Below are positions 44,327-55,093 of a DNA stretch of 64,000 bases, one piece after another. Position 1 is the first letter of the stretch, and the number at the start of each line of letters is the position of its first letter. Made by a program: the position numbers and the translations under genes. This DNA is from Megalopta genalis (Eukaryota > Arthropoda > Insecta > Hymenoptera > Halictidae), in NCBI RefSeq assembly GCF_051020955.1, contig NC_135028.1, positions 620,001-684,000 on the forward strand, given 5' to 3'. Below the pieces are notes generated by a model. It ran no database searches and was not told where the DNA came from. It saw only the letters and a list, made by a program, of their open reading frames with translations.

Positions 44327-44692
44327 TACAGGGTGTTCCAAAATGATTATACGAGCGAAAGATTCCCGAGGTGATCTCGAGTAACATTTTCCTCTGCAAA
44401 AATGCGATCCGCGGCTTCGTTTACGAGTTATTAAGGAAAAACGGTGACCAATGAGAGGCACGAGAGCAGCTGACGCGTGGCGGCTGAGCCAATCGGCGGA
44501 ACTGGGCTTCGCGCGCTCGTTGGTTGGCCCGCCTCGCGCCTACACGAGCTCGCCTCTCATTTGGTCGCCGTTTTTCGTCGATAACTCGCGAACGATGGCT
44601 CGCAGAAAAATTTTGTAAAGGAAAAAGTTACTCGAAATAGTCTCGGGAACCCCTCGTTTCCCGCTGGTACAATAATTTTGGGACACTCTGTA
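44327..44692. mobile_element. FB2 foldback MITE (long palindrome, CAGGGTGT ends)
   Basis: The ends are TACAGGGTGTTCCAAAATGA and TAATTTTGGGACACTCTGTA, a 366-bp element flanked by TA. The arms pair over about 130 bp each, for example GAGTAACATTTTCCTCTGCA with the mirrored TTTGTAAAGGAAAAAGTTAC, and AAAACGGTGACCAATGAGAG with CTCTCATTTGGTCGCCGTTT. The unpaired centre (about 90 bp) is GC-rich and includes GAGCCAATCGG and GGTTGGCC. It has no coding capacity. CAGGGTGTCCCAAAATTAT-type ends are, to my memory, common in ant and bee genomes. Confidence 0.87.
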
Positions 44693-46406
44693 GACGTCAC
44701 GGGCGCACGTCGCGACGTCCTCTTCGGAAAGCTTTGCACGGGCCAGCTAAACGATTCTTCGGTTATTACTTCGCTTAACCCTTCGTTAGCATCGGGTTGC
44801 GAGGAAAAGCCACGTCGGTTTCAAAGCAAATGAATTATTCTCCGTCTCTTCCCCGCGGACCCAGCCCCGCGCTCGCTTATTGTTTTACCCGAGTTTGCCT
44901 TCGTCTCCATCCGGCGTATAATTCTCGCGACACGGTCGCGCTAACCCATTAAGCTTTGCGCACGCGAACCCCCGGCGCTGTGTGTCTTCGACGGAAAAAA
45001 TAAAACCGGATAACGCTCTCGCGCCGCTTTCGAAATTATTTCTGCGTCGAGGCGCGACGCAGCTGCGAAATCCGAGCGCGACAGGGTGCAGGTGCCAATT
45101 ACTGTGCTCCGGTGGCAGCCTTCTGGAGCTTTCGCTGCTGCGAAAGCAACGGCAACGATTTCATCGATTTAATCGACGTTTCTTATGGACTTCGAGATAA
45201 ATTTCAGCGTTCATTTTCTTCAACAGTCGTTCCTTTTAGAAAATTAAATTAAAAATACAAGTACGCGCGTGTTAACATTATTTCAGGCTGTAGTATAATT
45301 ATTTAACTATTTATATGTAAGCATATATAAGTTTATACCTTTAATTTGTACTATAAACTAGAAAGAAATATACATGGAAAATAAAAGAGAAACGAATGAC
45401 AAAAAAGAGAGACAAAAAAATATACTTAAAATTTTAAAGAGTTAGTTATTTATAATAAAAGTAATTCGATTTGTATAAGATTAATAAAAAATTAAGACTA
45501 ATAGAATTTTAATATAATAAAGGTTAATATCGTTGACTATCTATCAACAATAGACAACTTTCGTGGCATTTTGTTCGAACGTACCATTCTCCGCGAGCTT
45601 TCCGAACGAAGTTCAGCGAACTCGGAGTACGAGGATTCATCGTCGAGCATAGATCGCAATTTCCACGCATTGTCCACGACGACGCGGGGATGTTAACGCC
45701 GCGGTTATAAACCGCGTACGGGTACGCGCCGAAAATCGTCTTCGCGAACGTCTTCGCCGAAGTTAGCCGAGTTAGCCTATCCCGTGTCCCGAGACGATCC
45801 CAACCTCTTCCCCTCGAGGCGACCAATCTAAAACCGGGACGCGGCCGGTCGTCCCGGCCGCCTCGAGATCCGCGCGAAGGAGCTCATCATCTGAACGGAC
45901 GCGGAAGATCCCGAAAGATAACTTTCCATGTCGGCTGCGCGGCCAGATACTTATCTCTTGAACTGGGTCAATTAGACGGTGGGCCGTGAAAAGTAGCCGA
46001 GGGCGACGGCCGCATTTAGGCCAGCCCTGTTTGAAAAGAGAAAGGCGACTGTGCGGTGTGGCCCAGGAAAGACCGGAAGAGCTGCTGCTGCTGCCTGGCC
46101 GAAAGGGCGGCGATGGAGGGAGGAAGGGTGGGAGGGAGCGAGGGAGTGGCAGGATAGCTTTCTCGCCTGGCATCTCGGGCCATCGGGCCGCGGCCGAGCT
46201 TTCGAGGCTGCTGCCTGCGCGACGAGGAGAATCCGAGCGGAGCTAAGAGCAGGAAGGATAAGAAACAAAGAAACACGGCCGGGAGATCTCGGGGATCAAA
46301 GGTGTCTTTTGCACCCTCTGCCTCGAGTCAACTTCGTATTCACCGGGACACCCGGGCCTTCTCCGGGCTATCAAGTGGATCGGAGGATGACGGACCCTGC
46401 CTGCCT

Positions 46407-46428
46407 GCCGCCGCCGCCGCCGCCGCCT
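46407..46428. repeat. (GCC)n trinucleotide repeat
   Basis: Seven GCC units after CTGCCTGCCTG. Confidence 0.93.
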
Positions 46429-46528
46429 TCGCCCGAGATTTGATCGATACGGCTTTGGTAGCTGTTGTCTGCCGCCCCGTAAGCTTCTTACTGTCTGCAC
46501 ACGCCGGGAGGGCCGGGGGGCCGGGAGG

Positions 46529-46535
46529 GTAAGTA
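46529..46535 (+). promoter_or_regulatory. Candidate 5' splice site at the edge of a CpG-rich block
   Basis: CCGGGAGG followed by GTAAGTAG is an excellent donor consensus. It falls where a GC-rich block (about 45.8-46.53 kb) gives way to ordinary sequence, the arrangement expected of a 5' noncoding first exon. The upstream exon boundary is not visible, and no credible ATG frame ends here. Confidence 0.25.
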
Positions 46536-48309
46536 GCTCGAAATTAGAAGGAAAGCTTTTGAACCGAGCAATTAGGACCGGATGGATGCTAGACTTCTTT
46601 TTCCGAGCCTTTTCGCAAGTATCCCATATATTTCTTCGAGCGGCTCGTTTCGTCGGGGATTGATCCTCCGCGTTCAACTTCATATCAAAGGCTTGGGGGG
46701 CGGAACTTAATAGAAACTCACAATCAGATTTACCGAAGAAGCGCGGCGCCGCCACCGGCGGAACAGAATCTCGCGTTTCCCGCGAAGGGAGACGCGCGTT
46801 CTTCCTGCCTCTGTTCTCTATGCAAATCCGCGAAGAAACCAGCTGTCGCGAAATATTTTTCCATTCGTTGCTTCTAAAGAAGTTTTCGCCTTCGACGCCG
46901 GACCCGATCTGTCATTAATAACTGCTCGGAAGAGCAGGATAATCTCGATAATCTGATGCTTTATTAATCCTGGTTGCCGGCTTGAAGGAGACTTTTCTTC
47001 ATGTATTTTCCATCGTTTCTTTGCTCGCGTTCCCTCTTGTCCTAATTCTGCAGCCACTTCGTAACAGAAAATTCACTATGCGCATTGTATTTTTAATTCT
47101 TTCTCTCTCTGTACCGAGAGTTCGGTTTTCCACGGTTTTACCATTTTTTAAAAATGGCCAACAGTCACATTCAATGGACAGTTTATCCGTACTTAAATTA
47201 ATCTGTTCCTTTGCACTTTTTATGTGGGGTGCATCATTTTACTTAATAGTAGTAGTAATAGTAGTAGTAATCAATATAATTATTGATAAAATTCTAGATT
47301 TCACTATTATATCTATAATTCTAGAGTTTACTATTACATTGTTTTCTGAAAATCATCGTACCAGTAACTCGTGTATTCGCTCTTAACCATTAATATTAAT
47401 TTACCGTTAACATTTACATCGACCGTGTCACATTAATTATATTTTTGCCGTCAAATTGTCCGCTTAAATTACGACCGGTAACGAATAATAATTCCGGCGG
47501 TCGGTTCTTTTCAGCTCGCTATTTACTCGAACGTCTCGAGAAAGAAACTCGCGTTGTTGCGGGTTGTTATTTTTATTTTTCCGCATGAAACAAGCCGGTC
47601 GAGTTTGATAGCGGCTACGAAGGAATGATGGAACACGCGAAGATCGCGAAGGAACCAGAAAACAGGGAGGCTGGAAAAAGTGCGGCAGCCTCGGCGGTGC
47701 TGCTGGCATGAATAATTAATGCGCCGCGAACGCACGCATAACGGAAACGGGGATGTGTTCGCGGGGTGCCAAGAAGCGTTCCATTGCTGAAAAAGAATTA
47801 CGCCGGCTAATTGGTGTATTTAAATTTCATACGCCGGTAAACGTATTTGCAATTGAAATGATTTTATCATCGGATCACCGAGCCAAACCGGCTTTTCCTT
47901 CGAGGGATACGCGTGCAAACGATCCGATAATCGGTCCGGATACCGATAACGAATCCTCGAGGATCGACCGAAAGAGATAATGTTTAATAATATCATTTTA
48001 TACAATTAACACGATACACGTAGTATATATATTTTAAATCGTGGGTTCGGTTTGTCTAACGAAGAAATTAGTTCGTTAATTTCATTTAATAAGTTTGAAA
48101 TAGTACGCGCGTGTTTACTGCATTTATTTAAACAGAGCGACACGTGCTAATTTCGTTTAATTAATTTTTCATTTCCGCTGGAATTCTCGTTTTATTTAAA
48201 ACACGTTTCCTCTGCATTTTATACGGCAACTACGAAATTCAATTATAAAAGGTGGCTTCTTCGCTTTGTTACTAAGTAAACGTTAGTCACTTTTCAAATT
48301 TTCTGGGTA

Positions 48310-48560
48310 TTTATATATTATATATTAATATGTTAGTATAATATTATATTGTTAGTAGTATATTGGTATATTATAGTTAGTATATTATTAGCATGTCATA
48401 GTTAGTATATTATTAGTATGTCATAGTTAATATATTATTAGTATATTATAGTTAGTATATTATTAGTATATTATTAGTACATTATAGTTCGTATATTATT
48501 AGTATAATTAGCATAATATAACATATATACAGTATTAATATATATACATTAATATAATAT
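48310..48560. repeat. TTAGTATATTA AT-rich tandem array
   Basis: Units of about 12-23 bp, TAGTATATTATTAGTATGTC and variants, over 250 bp. Confidence 0.9.
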
Positions 48561-48967
48561 ATAATAATTCCGACAATCTGAAATTTGAAACACAAAGTCT
48601 TCGACGTCATCGAAGCGACAATCTTCGTAACAGGGATCATCGAAGTACAAAATTGTGAGTCGTTAACTTCGAGCGCAAACATAGTCGAGTAACGAAAAAG
48701 CGACACCGCGCATTCACGAAATTGATAAAAAACGACGTGTCCGTGGGTCGTCGAAATGAAAATGGAAAACCCGTTCGAATGAAAAATTAATGAAAACGCA
48801 TCTACATTGTTAGCCGAGTAAAAGGCAGAGAGATTTTTTTCAACAAGAAAATAATGAAAATACTTCTATTGCGAAGGTAACCGCGGCCGCGGCACTGCAG
48901 TTTTAAGTGAAACGGATGCAGCCTGTGCACCTCTGTAACGATGCAATAGTTCACGAATTACTTTCCT

Positions 48968-48968
<1 letters not shown>

Positions 48969-48999
<31 letters not shown>
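48969..48999. repeat. (CT)n microsatellite, about 15 units
   Basis: Uninterrupted CT dinucleotides. Confidence 0.96.
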
Positions 49000-49003
<4 letters not shown>

Positions 49004-50064
49004 ATTTTCTTTCTCGAATTATACCGCGAACGTTCGCAAAGTTCAACCGCGTCTTTTAGCGTTTCCAATCAATGTTTCGGTTCTTCGATTCTTCCTTAAT
49101 TAATTGGAATCCGAATAGCTGTCCGACGCAGCGAAATCATTTTATTTCGCTCGTAAATACGCCGCGATATCGACGAGCTCGTTGTCCGCGTTGTATTCCG
49201 TCGAAATATAAACATTCCGTATGGCAGCGCAACGATAATATCTTCGTTATCGTTACGTTAAACACGTTAAACGATGTTTGTTATTCATTTTCAACATGGA
49301 ATTTTTTTCCTTCATATTTAATTACCCGAGGCTAACGATACGCGACAGCCACTCGTTCCAATTAATAGCAAAATTCTACAAAATTAGTTCACTCGTTGTC
49401 TACTATACTAGCCCCTCTATCGTCTGGAAAAAATTCGAATCGTTTATTCCGGCTTGAAAAAAGCCATCGCGTTTTAAAAAGTGTCCGAATATTAATGGGA
49501 GTCGCCGCGTATCGCTCCGTCCGTATTTTTCGACTCTCTGCGAGAGTAACGCGTTTTTGTTTCGGACTTTCGTCACCGAAATTGTTCGCAGATAACGTAT
49601 TCTCGAACTCTGGATGCACTCTGCTCCGTCAAAGACGGATATCGAATGACAAAGTAGACCGTCTACGCGACAACCGAGAACGCCGTTTGACGCCGCGCTT
49701 CTGCTTCGAAGCGATCGGCGTCGAATGGAACGAGCAAAAATCCGAATCCCTGTGATTTCAGCGAGCCGTAATTTCTGGCCTTTCCGTTGGCCGGCCTGCA
49801 ACAGTTTCCCCGTCTCCGAATCACGGCGCGGCGCGGCAACATTCTTCAGGAAATTGCGCGCGTGTTCCAAGTGCTACCCTGCAACTTCAGTAGCCCACCC
49901 CCGTCGCCCCTCCGCGTCCCTCTAGCCACCCAACGGTCCCGCAGCACACAGTTCGTATCTTGAAGTTTTCACTTAAACACAGGACAGCCGCCACCGTCCA
50001 TCCACCGAGTTCTTTTTATTTCGTTTGTTTCAGACGAGGACTCTTGCCCCGTGCATTCACCCCC

Positions 50065-50076
50065 GCTCTCTCTCAC

Positions 50077-50123
<47 letters not shown>
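50065..50123. repeat. (CT)n microsatellite, long
   Basis: CT dinucleotides over 59 bp with one ACTCA interruption. They cause three overlapping Ser-Leu frames that are not genes. Confidence 0.96.
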
Positions 50124-50126
<3 letters not shown>

Positions 50127-50635
50127 CCCCTCGTTCGTCTTTTCAGACCACGGGATATCGAGATCCGGCCGACGGTCATTGTGGTTTACGAGTTTCTCCC
50201 CTGGTATTCGCACGTAATCTCCTACCACTTTTCTCTCCGCCCGAAACGATCTGTTTCTATCGGCTTTTGATATCTTCCGCCTCGTCAGGCATGTTAAAAC
50301 TAAATCAACGACGGGGACGGTTACGTTCCACCGTTGTTAAGGGGATCGTTCGCGCGAAATCAAGCAGCCGGATGCCTCTCGGATGGAATCCCGAGATCGA
50401 TGTCTCGTCGGAAATCACGTTGACGCGATTTTCAATCTTTCGAGCTGGACGTTTGTTTCATCGATCGATGTCCTACGACCTCTGACACGATTGCTTACGA
50501 AATTAACTGTCTGTCGAAGATCTTTCTTAATCGTCTTGAACAGTAAGACGAACTTCGACGCGATGCAAAATATATTTGTAACGCAAGGAGATGACATTTC
50601 GAATGTCTAGTTGGCTCATTATTTAGTAGAAGATT

Positions 50636-50742
50636 TTCGAGTCTTGCGCCCCGTTTTTATAATTACCGATTCGAACAATCGTGTCTCCTCTTCCAAAATT
50701 ATCCATTTTTGTGACAATCTAAGCGTCGATTAGAGAGACATA
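50636..50742. mobile_element. FB1 right-half copy
   Basis: CGAGTCTTGCGCCCCGTTTT, loop TATAATTACCGATTCG, then AACAATCGTGTCTCCTCTTC and CTAAGCGTCGATTAGAGAGA, ending CATATCG. The left arm is missing. Confidence 0.85.
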
Positions 50743-51736
50743 TCGTTTTCTTATCGCCGCGATACCGGTTTCAAGTCTCCGCTTTTCACGCGTCTCAATT
50801 CTCGACTTTAGTATCTCGCCCTTATTCGGCAATTGAGCAGTAGCTCTGCGAAATCGAGATCAGCTATCCAGCCTGGAGACACTAAATCTGTCTCCTTGAA
50901 TTTAAATCAAGCTGACCCACCGTCTCTGTGGCTCTCTGTCCCTCGTCCATTAGGGTAGCCAACAACCATACGAAACTACCCCCGAAACAGCCAGTCTCTT
51001 CTAAACAGTCGCGACTGGCATGGATCCACGACGACGACCAGCCGACCCAGTTCCAGGATTAAACATAACCGCGTCCGTTCATCAAAGTAAACGAGGAGAA
51101 TGAAGTTGAGCTAATTTCAGGGCTGTTTTGCCGAGGAACCCCTCGAGCCTCCGGAAGTCGACGCGAGTCGCCGTGTTCCAACGGCTGGTAACGAACGCCG
51201 GTAAAAAGGCGGAACGTGAATTTCCCTGGCACGGAAACCGTTTCTCGCGAGCACACCCCCCGCCCCCTCGCACCACTGGCTTAGCGTTAATTGACGTTTC
51301 ATCCCCGAACACGGGACAACTATTTCGTGGCGTCGCGCGGCCTTCTCCTTCATTCCGATCACGGTCGCGGCATCGTTGACCACGCTTCCGCCGAGCTCCC
51401 CTCCCGCCAAGCTGTGTACAAAAGCGAGCCTTCATCCGCAGGTTAGTTTATTATGTTAATTAGTTCGCCGAGCAGCTTTCGCCGTGCGACTTAGCTTCCG
51501 TTCCACCGGCTTGTTTCGTTGCGGGACCGCGATGCGAGCGCCGGCGTCGACCCTTTGCCACGGTGCATCCCCTCCAGCAAGGAGCAAATTAATATCCACG
51601 GGGGTTGGAACACGAGGCGAGCCCCGAAAACCGGATAAAAGAGCAATTCGAAGACGGTTCGCGGGTAATGCGGGGGGAATATTAAATTGCCGCACCTTTG
51701 AATCGACGATGATTGCTTGCACGGCAGTTTCTCCCG
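50743..51736. other. Unique sequence, no supported gene
   Basis: Overlapping frames on both strands lie at 51082-51435 and 51456-51987, CpG-driven and unrecognised. Confidence 0.45.
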
Positions 51737-51802
51737 GAAATGCCGAATTTCGGGTTGCCGTGAATTTCTCTGTGCTCGTCCTACGACTGTGTAATTTGTT
51801 GC
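51737..51802 (+). repeat. MS32 leader sequence, copy 3, diverged, without an array
   Basis: GAAATGCCGAATTTCGGGTT, then TGAATTTCTCTGTGCTCGTC and CTACGACTGTGTAATTTGTT match the leaders at 29.8 and 31.8 kb, with the first CTGTGCTAGT unit missing. No MS32 units follow. About 45 bp later an FB1 right arm begins. Confidence 0.7.
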
Positions 51803-51847
51803 GCGGCTGTTTGAGTGCGAGTCGGGTAAGAAAAACCGCGAAGTTGC

Positions 51848-51937
51848 GGACAATTTATAACTATAAAAACAATCGCGTCTCCTCTTCCCAAATTGTGCAT
51901 TATCGTTTGGAAGCCGAAGGACAATTGGAGAGAATTT
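51848..51937. mobile_element. FB1 right-half copy, variant end
   Basis: GACAATTTATAACTATAAAA (loop side), then CAATCGCGTCTCCTCTTCCC and AAATTGTGCATTATCG, ending GGACAATTGGAGAGAATTT. The terminus is the alternative type also seen at 23.9 kb. Confidence 0.8.
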
Positions 51938-52641
51938 GCCCCGTACTTTGCAACGAGATTAAAGAAAAGGATGTAGGAATTCGGTAATACGTCGCGGTAT
52001 AGTTACAGTCGTAACCTTTTTGTCGGTGATACGTTTAATTGCACGCACCTGGAGCCGCACGAATCGTTTAATTTATTTTCATGCGTATAATTTAATTGCA
52101 TTCCGGGGCTCCAACGTTATCATCATTCCACGGCACCGTTCATTTGATATTCTCCCGCCAGTACCGCATATTTCCCGCGTATTTTTGCTAATTGCTTTCT
52201 GTTTATGCAAGAAGCCCTGCATTTCGTTCGCCGTCTTCCCCTGTGGCATGCGCGTACCCGCCATATTACCCGCTGCCGACTCTCTCTATCTCTCTTTTTT
52301 TTTCTTTTTCGAGTTGGCAAAAGTTGCAAGCGAATGCCTCTGGAATCCGTTCATTTCACGTTTCTTGTTATAGCTGCAGCCAAAAGATAACATATTCTTG
52401 TAATGCCCGGTCTGGTGGCGAATTTTCAGTGCTCTTACATGCGGAAAAATTAAAAGTATTACATATTTGTTCCGCATGAAAACCGTGGGGAAATTCCAGG
52501 CCGTTTTAAAACGCTTGCGCCTGTTAAAAAAAATGGTACCAGAGTTTATGTACACGCGAAATGAATTCAAACAGGTCTGCAGACGGTATAAAAGTTAATG
52601 GCTAGACCGCGGATGTTTATGCGCGCGCGTATTTCTTTCAG
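51938..52641. other. Unique sequence, no supported gene
   Basis: The mixed composition includes a TCTCTCT/TTTTTTCTTTT pyrimidine patch near 52285. TATAAAAG at about 52588 has no initiator at the right distance. It ends in the pyrimidine-rich ATTTCTTTCAG acceptor-like sequence. Confidence 0.45.
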
Positions 52642-53041
52642 AAAATAGCTGTACCGATGGAACACGCGAACCGAAATTCGTGTTGCGATCGATCGGCCGA
52701 TTCCGAAAACGTATTTTCTATTTCGAATGTTTCGCGTGGCCGAAATTGCTGCGATTGATTTTCGCGATGGCGTCGATTTTTAAGCATTCTTGTGTCTTGT
52801 ACCACGTTCGCGAAACAAAGCGTCCCCGACGTTTCTCAGTTCTCTCAAATCCGCGGCGTCTTTTAATCGTCTCGCCGTGGATCGCGCGACGGAAGACGGT
52901 TTTTGCCCCGCGATTCAAAATTCCGATAGTTCCGAAGTCGGATAAAATATCCCGGAGTCGCCTTCTTGCCCCTGCTCTTTCCCGGCGCTCGTTCCACGGG
53001 ACGAATCGATTGAGAAAGTCGCGCGGAAATCGACTCCGCGT
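52642..53041 (+). other. Candidate internal exon (acceptor - open frame - donor)
   Basis: GTATTTCTTTCAG ends at 52641, and GTAAGTTCGG begins at 53042. The 400 bp between are open in one phase for the whole length, about 133 codons; the first in-frame stop is the TAA inside the donor. The product would be basic (Arg/Lys-rich) with no domain I recognise. The opposite strand is also open over most of this interval, as expected of CpG-rich DNA with few stops. The splice-site match and exact closure of the frame at the donor make it the best exon candidate in the window, but it is still weak. Confidence 0.2.
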
Positions 53042-53351
53042 GTAAGTTCGGAGACGGGTACGTGGAAGAGCAAGACGAACTCTCAAGGACTTCTCAACTC
53101 TCGAAGCACAATGCCCCGTCGGAATCATCTCGAGCTACGAAGTTCGACGAAATTCGCAAACACTCGCAGGATTAAAAGCGAGTCGAGCTGTTTACTACTT
53201 CCGAATACTCGGCCGAAGACTGCGAATTTCTCTGGATCATGTCTCGAAAGTGATTACGCAAACAAATCTCGGCCCGACATGCTTCAGATTTCACGTATCC
53301 GTCTAATAATAGTGCGAACAATGCTATTCACAAATGTTATTAAGCGCAGGG
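53042..53351. other. Unique sequence, nothing recognised
   Basis: Short frames only. Confidence 0.45.
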
Positions 53352-53374
53352 TACAGTAATGTCTTCCTAACTGA
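53352..53374. mobile_element. FB1 terminal fragment joined to PB1
   Basis: TACAGTAATGTCTTCCTAAC is an FB1 end with nothing further inward. It continues directly as CTCTAGGGCGCCACTAAAAA, PB1 subterminal sequence. Confidence 0.75.
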
Positions 53375-53476
53375 CTCTAGGGCGCCACTAAAAATTGCTA
53401 TACTATTTTTCAAAATAACCGTCTTTTTAGATATGTTTACAATATAATTAAAATAGCTTCGAGTGCAAAGGGTTAA
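53375..53476. mobile_element. PB1 piggyBac-like MITE, internally deleted, left tip lost
   Basis: GGGCGCCACTAAAAATTGCT, then CAATATAATTAAAATAGCTT and CGAGTGCAAAGGGTTAA. Compared in reverse orientation with the 223-bp copy at 58935, more than half the body is missing (most of the AT-rich middle), and the TTAACCCTTTG tip is replaced by the FB1 fragment. Confidence 0.82.
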
Positions 53477-53619
53477 TAGGGTATGCTTTTACGTCTGTTA
53501 GAACGTGCGAGGTACGTGATAATTTATTCGAAAAGTCGTTTGAACAATTGATACGTTGCGGAGCATAATGCTCGCGACATTAAAACATTTCGATGTATCC
53601 TACTTCTGATATATGCATG
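53477..53619 (+). repeat. 142-bp segment, copy A of an inverted pair
   Basis: From TAGGGTATGCTTTTACGTCT to CTACTTCTGATATATGCATG. It matches the reverse complement of 58793-58934 with only a few differences. It is not part of the FB1 or PB1 consensus elsewhere in the window, so it is flanking DNA copied together with them. Confidence 0.9.
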
Positions 53620-53731
53620 CACAGTAATGTCTCTCTAATTGACGCCCAGATTGCGCACAAAAATGAACAATTCGGAGAGAGGAGATGCGATTATTCGAGC
53701 CTTGCTCGTTTTTATAGTCGGTGACTATAAA
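53620..53731. mobile_element. FB1 left-half copy within inverted duplication
   Basis: CACAGTAATGTCTCTCTAAT and GACGCCCAGATTGCGCACAA through GGAGATGCGATTATTCGAGC to the loop (TTTTTATAGTCGGTGACTAT). The right arm is absent. The CCCAGATTG variant is shared with the right arm of the copy at 58571, supporting common descent. Confidence 0.85.
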
Positions 53732-54263
53732 ATCCCCATCGCGTATCCGATGTTTTCGCACTCGTTTCTGGACACCCGGTACAGCCAGCAATCCGTTAAA
53801 GACCGTACAATTACGGGATTGTGAAAATTTAATCATCCGCGCCGCGTTTCGCCGCGAACCGGCAAGAACAGAAACCGAGTAATCAAGCCTGCAGAAAGAT
53901 GGTGGGCCCGACGGTAAGAGTCATTGTCTCGTCGCGCCGTGATTCAAGAATCCCTTAAAAAGCATTCCCCCCGGTGACAAAGAATTAATCCTCGGAGTTT
54001 AGCCGGAAACCTAGTATATTCGCATTACCTTACCTGCCGACGACAAATATGAAGTTAACCGTTGCGAGGGCGTAAGACGCGCGTTATATACCACGGATTC
54101 AGAATCCCCGGGGCGATCTCTTCGTTCTCTTTCATCTCTGGCATTCTGCGCATCGAGTCTGCTGCCGGGTCTCCCCGTCGTCGCCGTGGATAGAGGAAGG
54201 AAGCGTCTCGGCAATGGCACAAAGACAACTTTGACTCCCATGGAGACCAATCCGCCCCCGACT

Positions 54264-54293
54264 CCTCTCTCTCTCTCTCTCTCTCCCTCTCTC
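54264..54293. repeat. (CT)n microsatellite
   Basis: CT dinucleotides with one CCC interruption. Confidence 0.95.
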
Positions 54294-54401
54294 ATTCGCT
54301 TCGTCCATCTTTCCCACCCTCTTTGAGACGTTATACTTGTCGGCCATCCCCGGCTTATTAATAAATCATTATCGTCGTCGGGCCTGCACTCGCCCTTTTC
54401 G

Positions 54402-54423
54402 AGCGGCGGCGGCGGCGGCGTCG
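54402..54423. repeat. (GGC)n trinucleotide repeat
   Basis: Six GGC units followed by GTCG. Confidence 0.93.
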
Positions 54424-55093
54424 TTTTCGTCCCGCGTCAAAGGGACGTTAGCGTCGGTTTCGTCCGTCCCTTCGCCGTCGCCGCGCGAGAAACCCTTTAC
54501 GCGCCGTTCAATTATAGTCTCCCCGTCGCCGATGCTATCTTTGTAACTCCGTCAAGATTTTGCACGCGGCCCGATCCTCTATCCTACGCTGCGACCAAAG
54601 CGCGGACGGTAACAAGTACTCGAGCTATACAATCCCCGCTTTGCTTTCCCCCCCGCTCGGCGCCGAGTGTCTCGTTAAAGGAAATTAATATTAAATTGTA
54701 TCAAGAGATATCTTCGCACCGTTCTCGAGAGCTCGGAGCCGCTCTCTTCGATTGGCGAACTTCATGTTTTATGGACCCGAGGGTAGAACGAGGTTGAACA
54801 ACGCGATGTACGAGTACGAGTTCTATTCTGCTGTGGAAAATGTATCGGGTGCGCGGTTTCAACAACGGTCTACGAACATTCGAGTCACGAATGATGCTAC
54901 GTCAACTCTGGATCGAGAAGAATTTAGTTAGCGAGATAACGCAATCGTCTTCGGAATGTTATCGTTTACAAACCCAAGCGCGAGCAGAATAAAATCTCCA
55001 AAGAGAACGTTTCTTTAGGTATAGTAAGTCAGTTCTTCTAAGTTATCGATATATTCAAGTCGCTAGGTTTCATTTTGAAGAAGTTAGAGTAAG

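Larger units (their letters stand above)
44693..50635. other. Unique sequence with CpG-rich block, no supported gene
   Basis: It is CpG-rich at 44.8-45.2 and 45.55-46.75 kb, then AT-rich at 47.1-48.8 kb, with several microsatellites listed separately. Open frames around 45.8-46.7 kb overlap on both strands in up to five phases, and their starts are mostly not ATG. At 46982-47386 a hydrophobic 134-codon frame arises from TAGTAGTAATA/TTTTA-rich DNA. No gene is recognised. Confidence 0.4.
53732..55093. other. Unique sequence inside inverted pair, no supported gene
   Basis: It is CpG-rich at 54.1-54.6 kb, with a CT microsatellite and a GGC repeat. Overlapping frames are unrecognised. Confidence 0.45.

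Noticed and set aside
46051..46443. Ala/Pro/Gly-rich frames in the CpG block
   Set aside because: They start with GTG, overlap in several phases on both strands, and the poly-Ala/poly-Pro stretches come from the GCC repeat.
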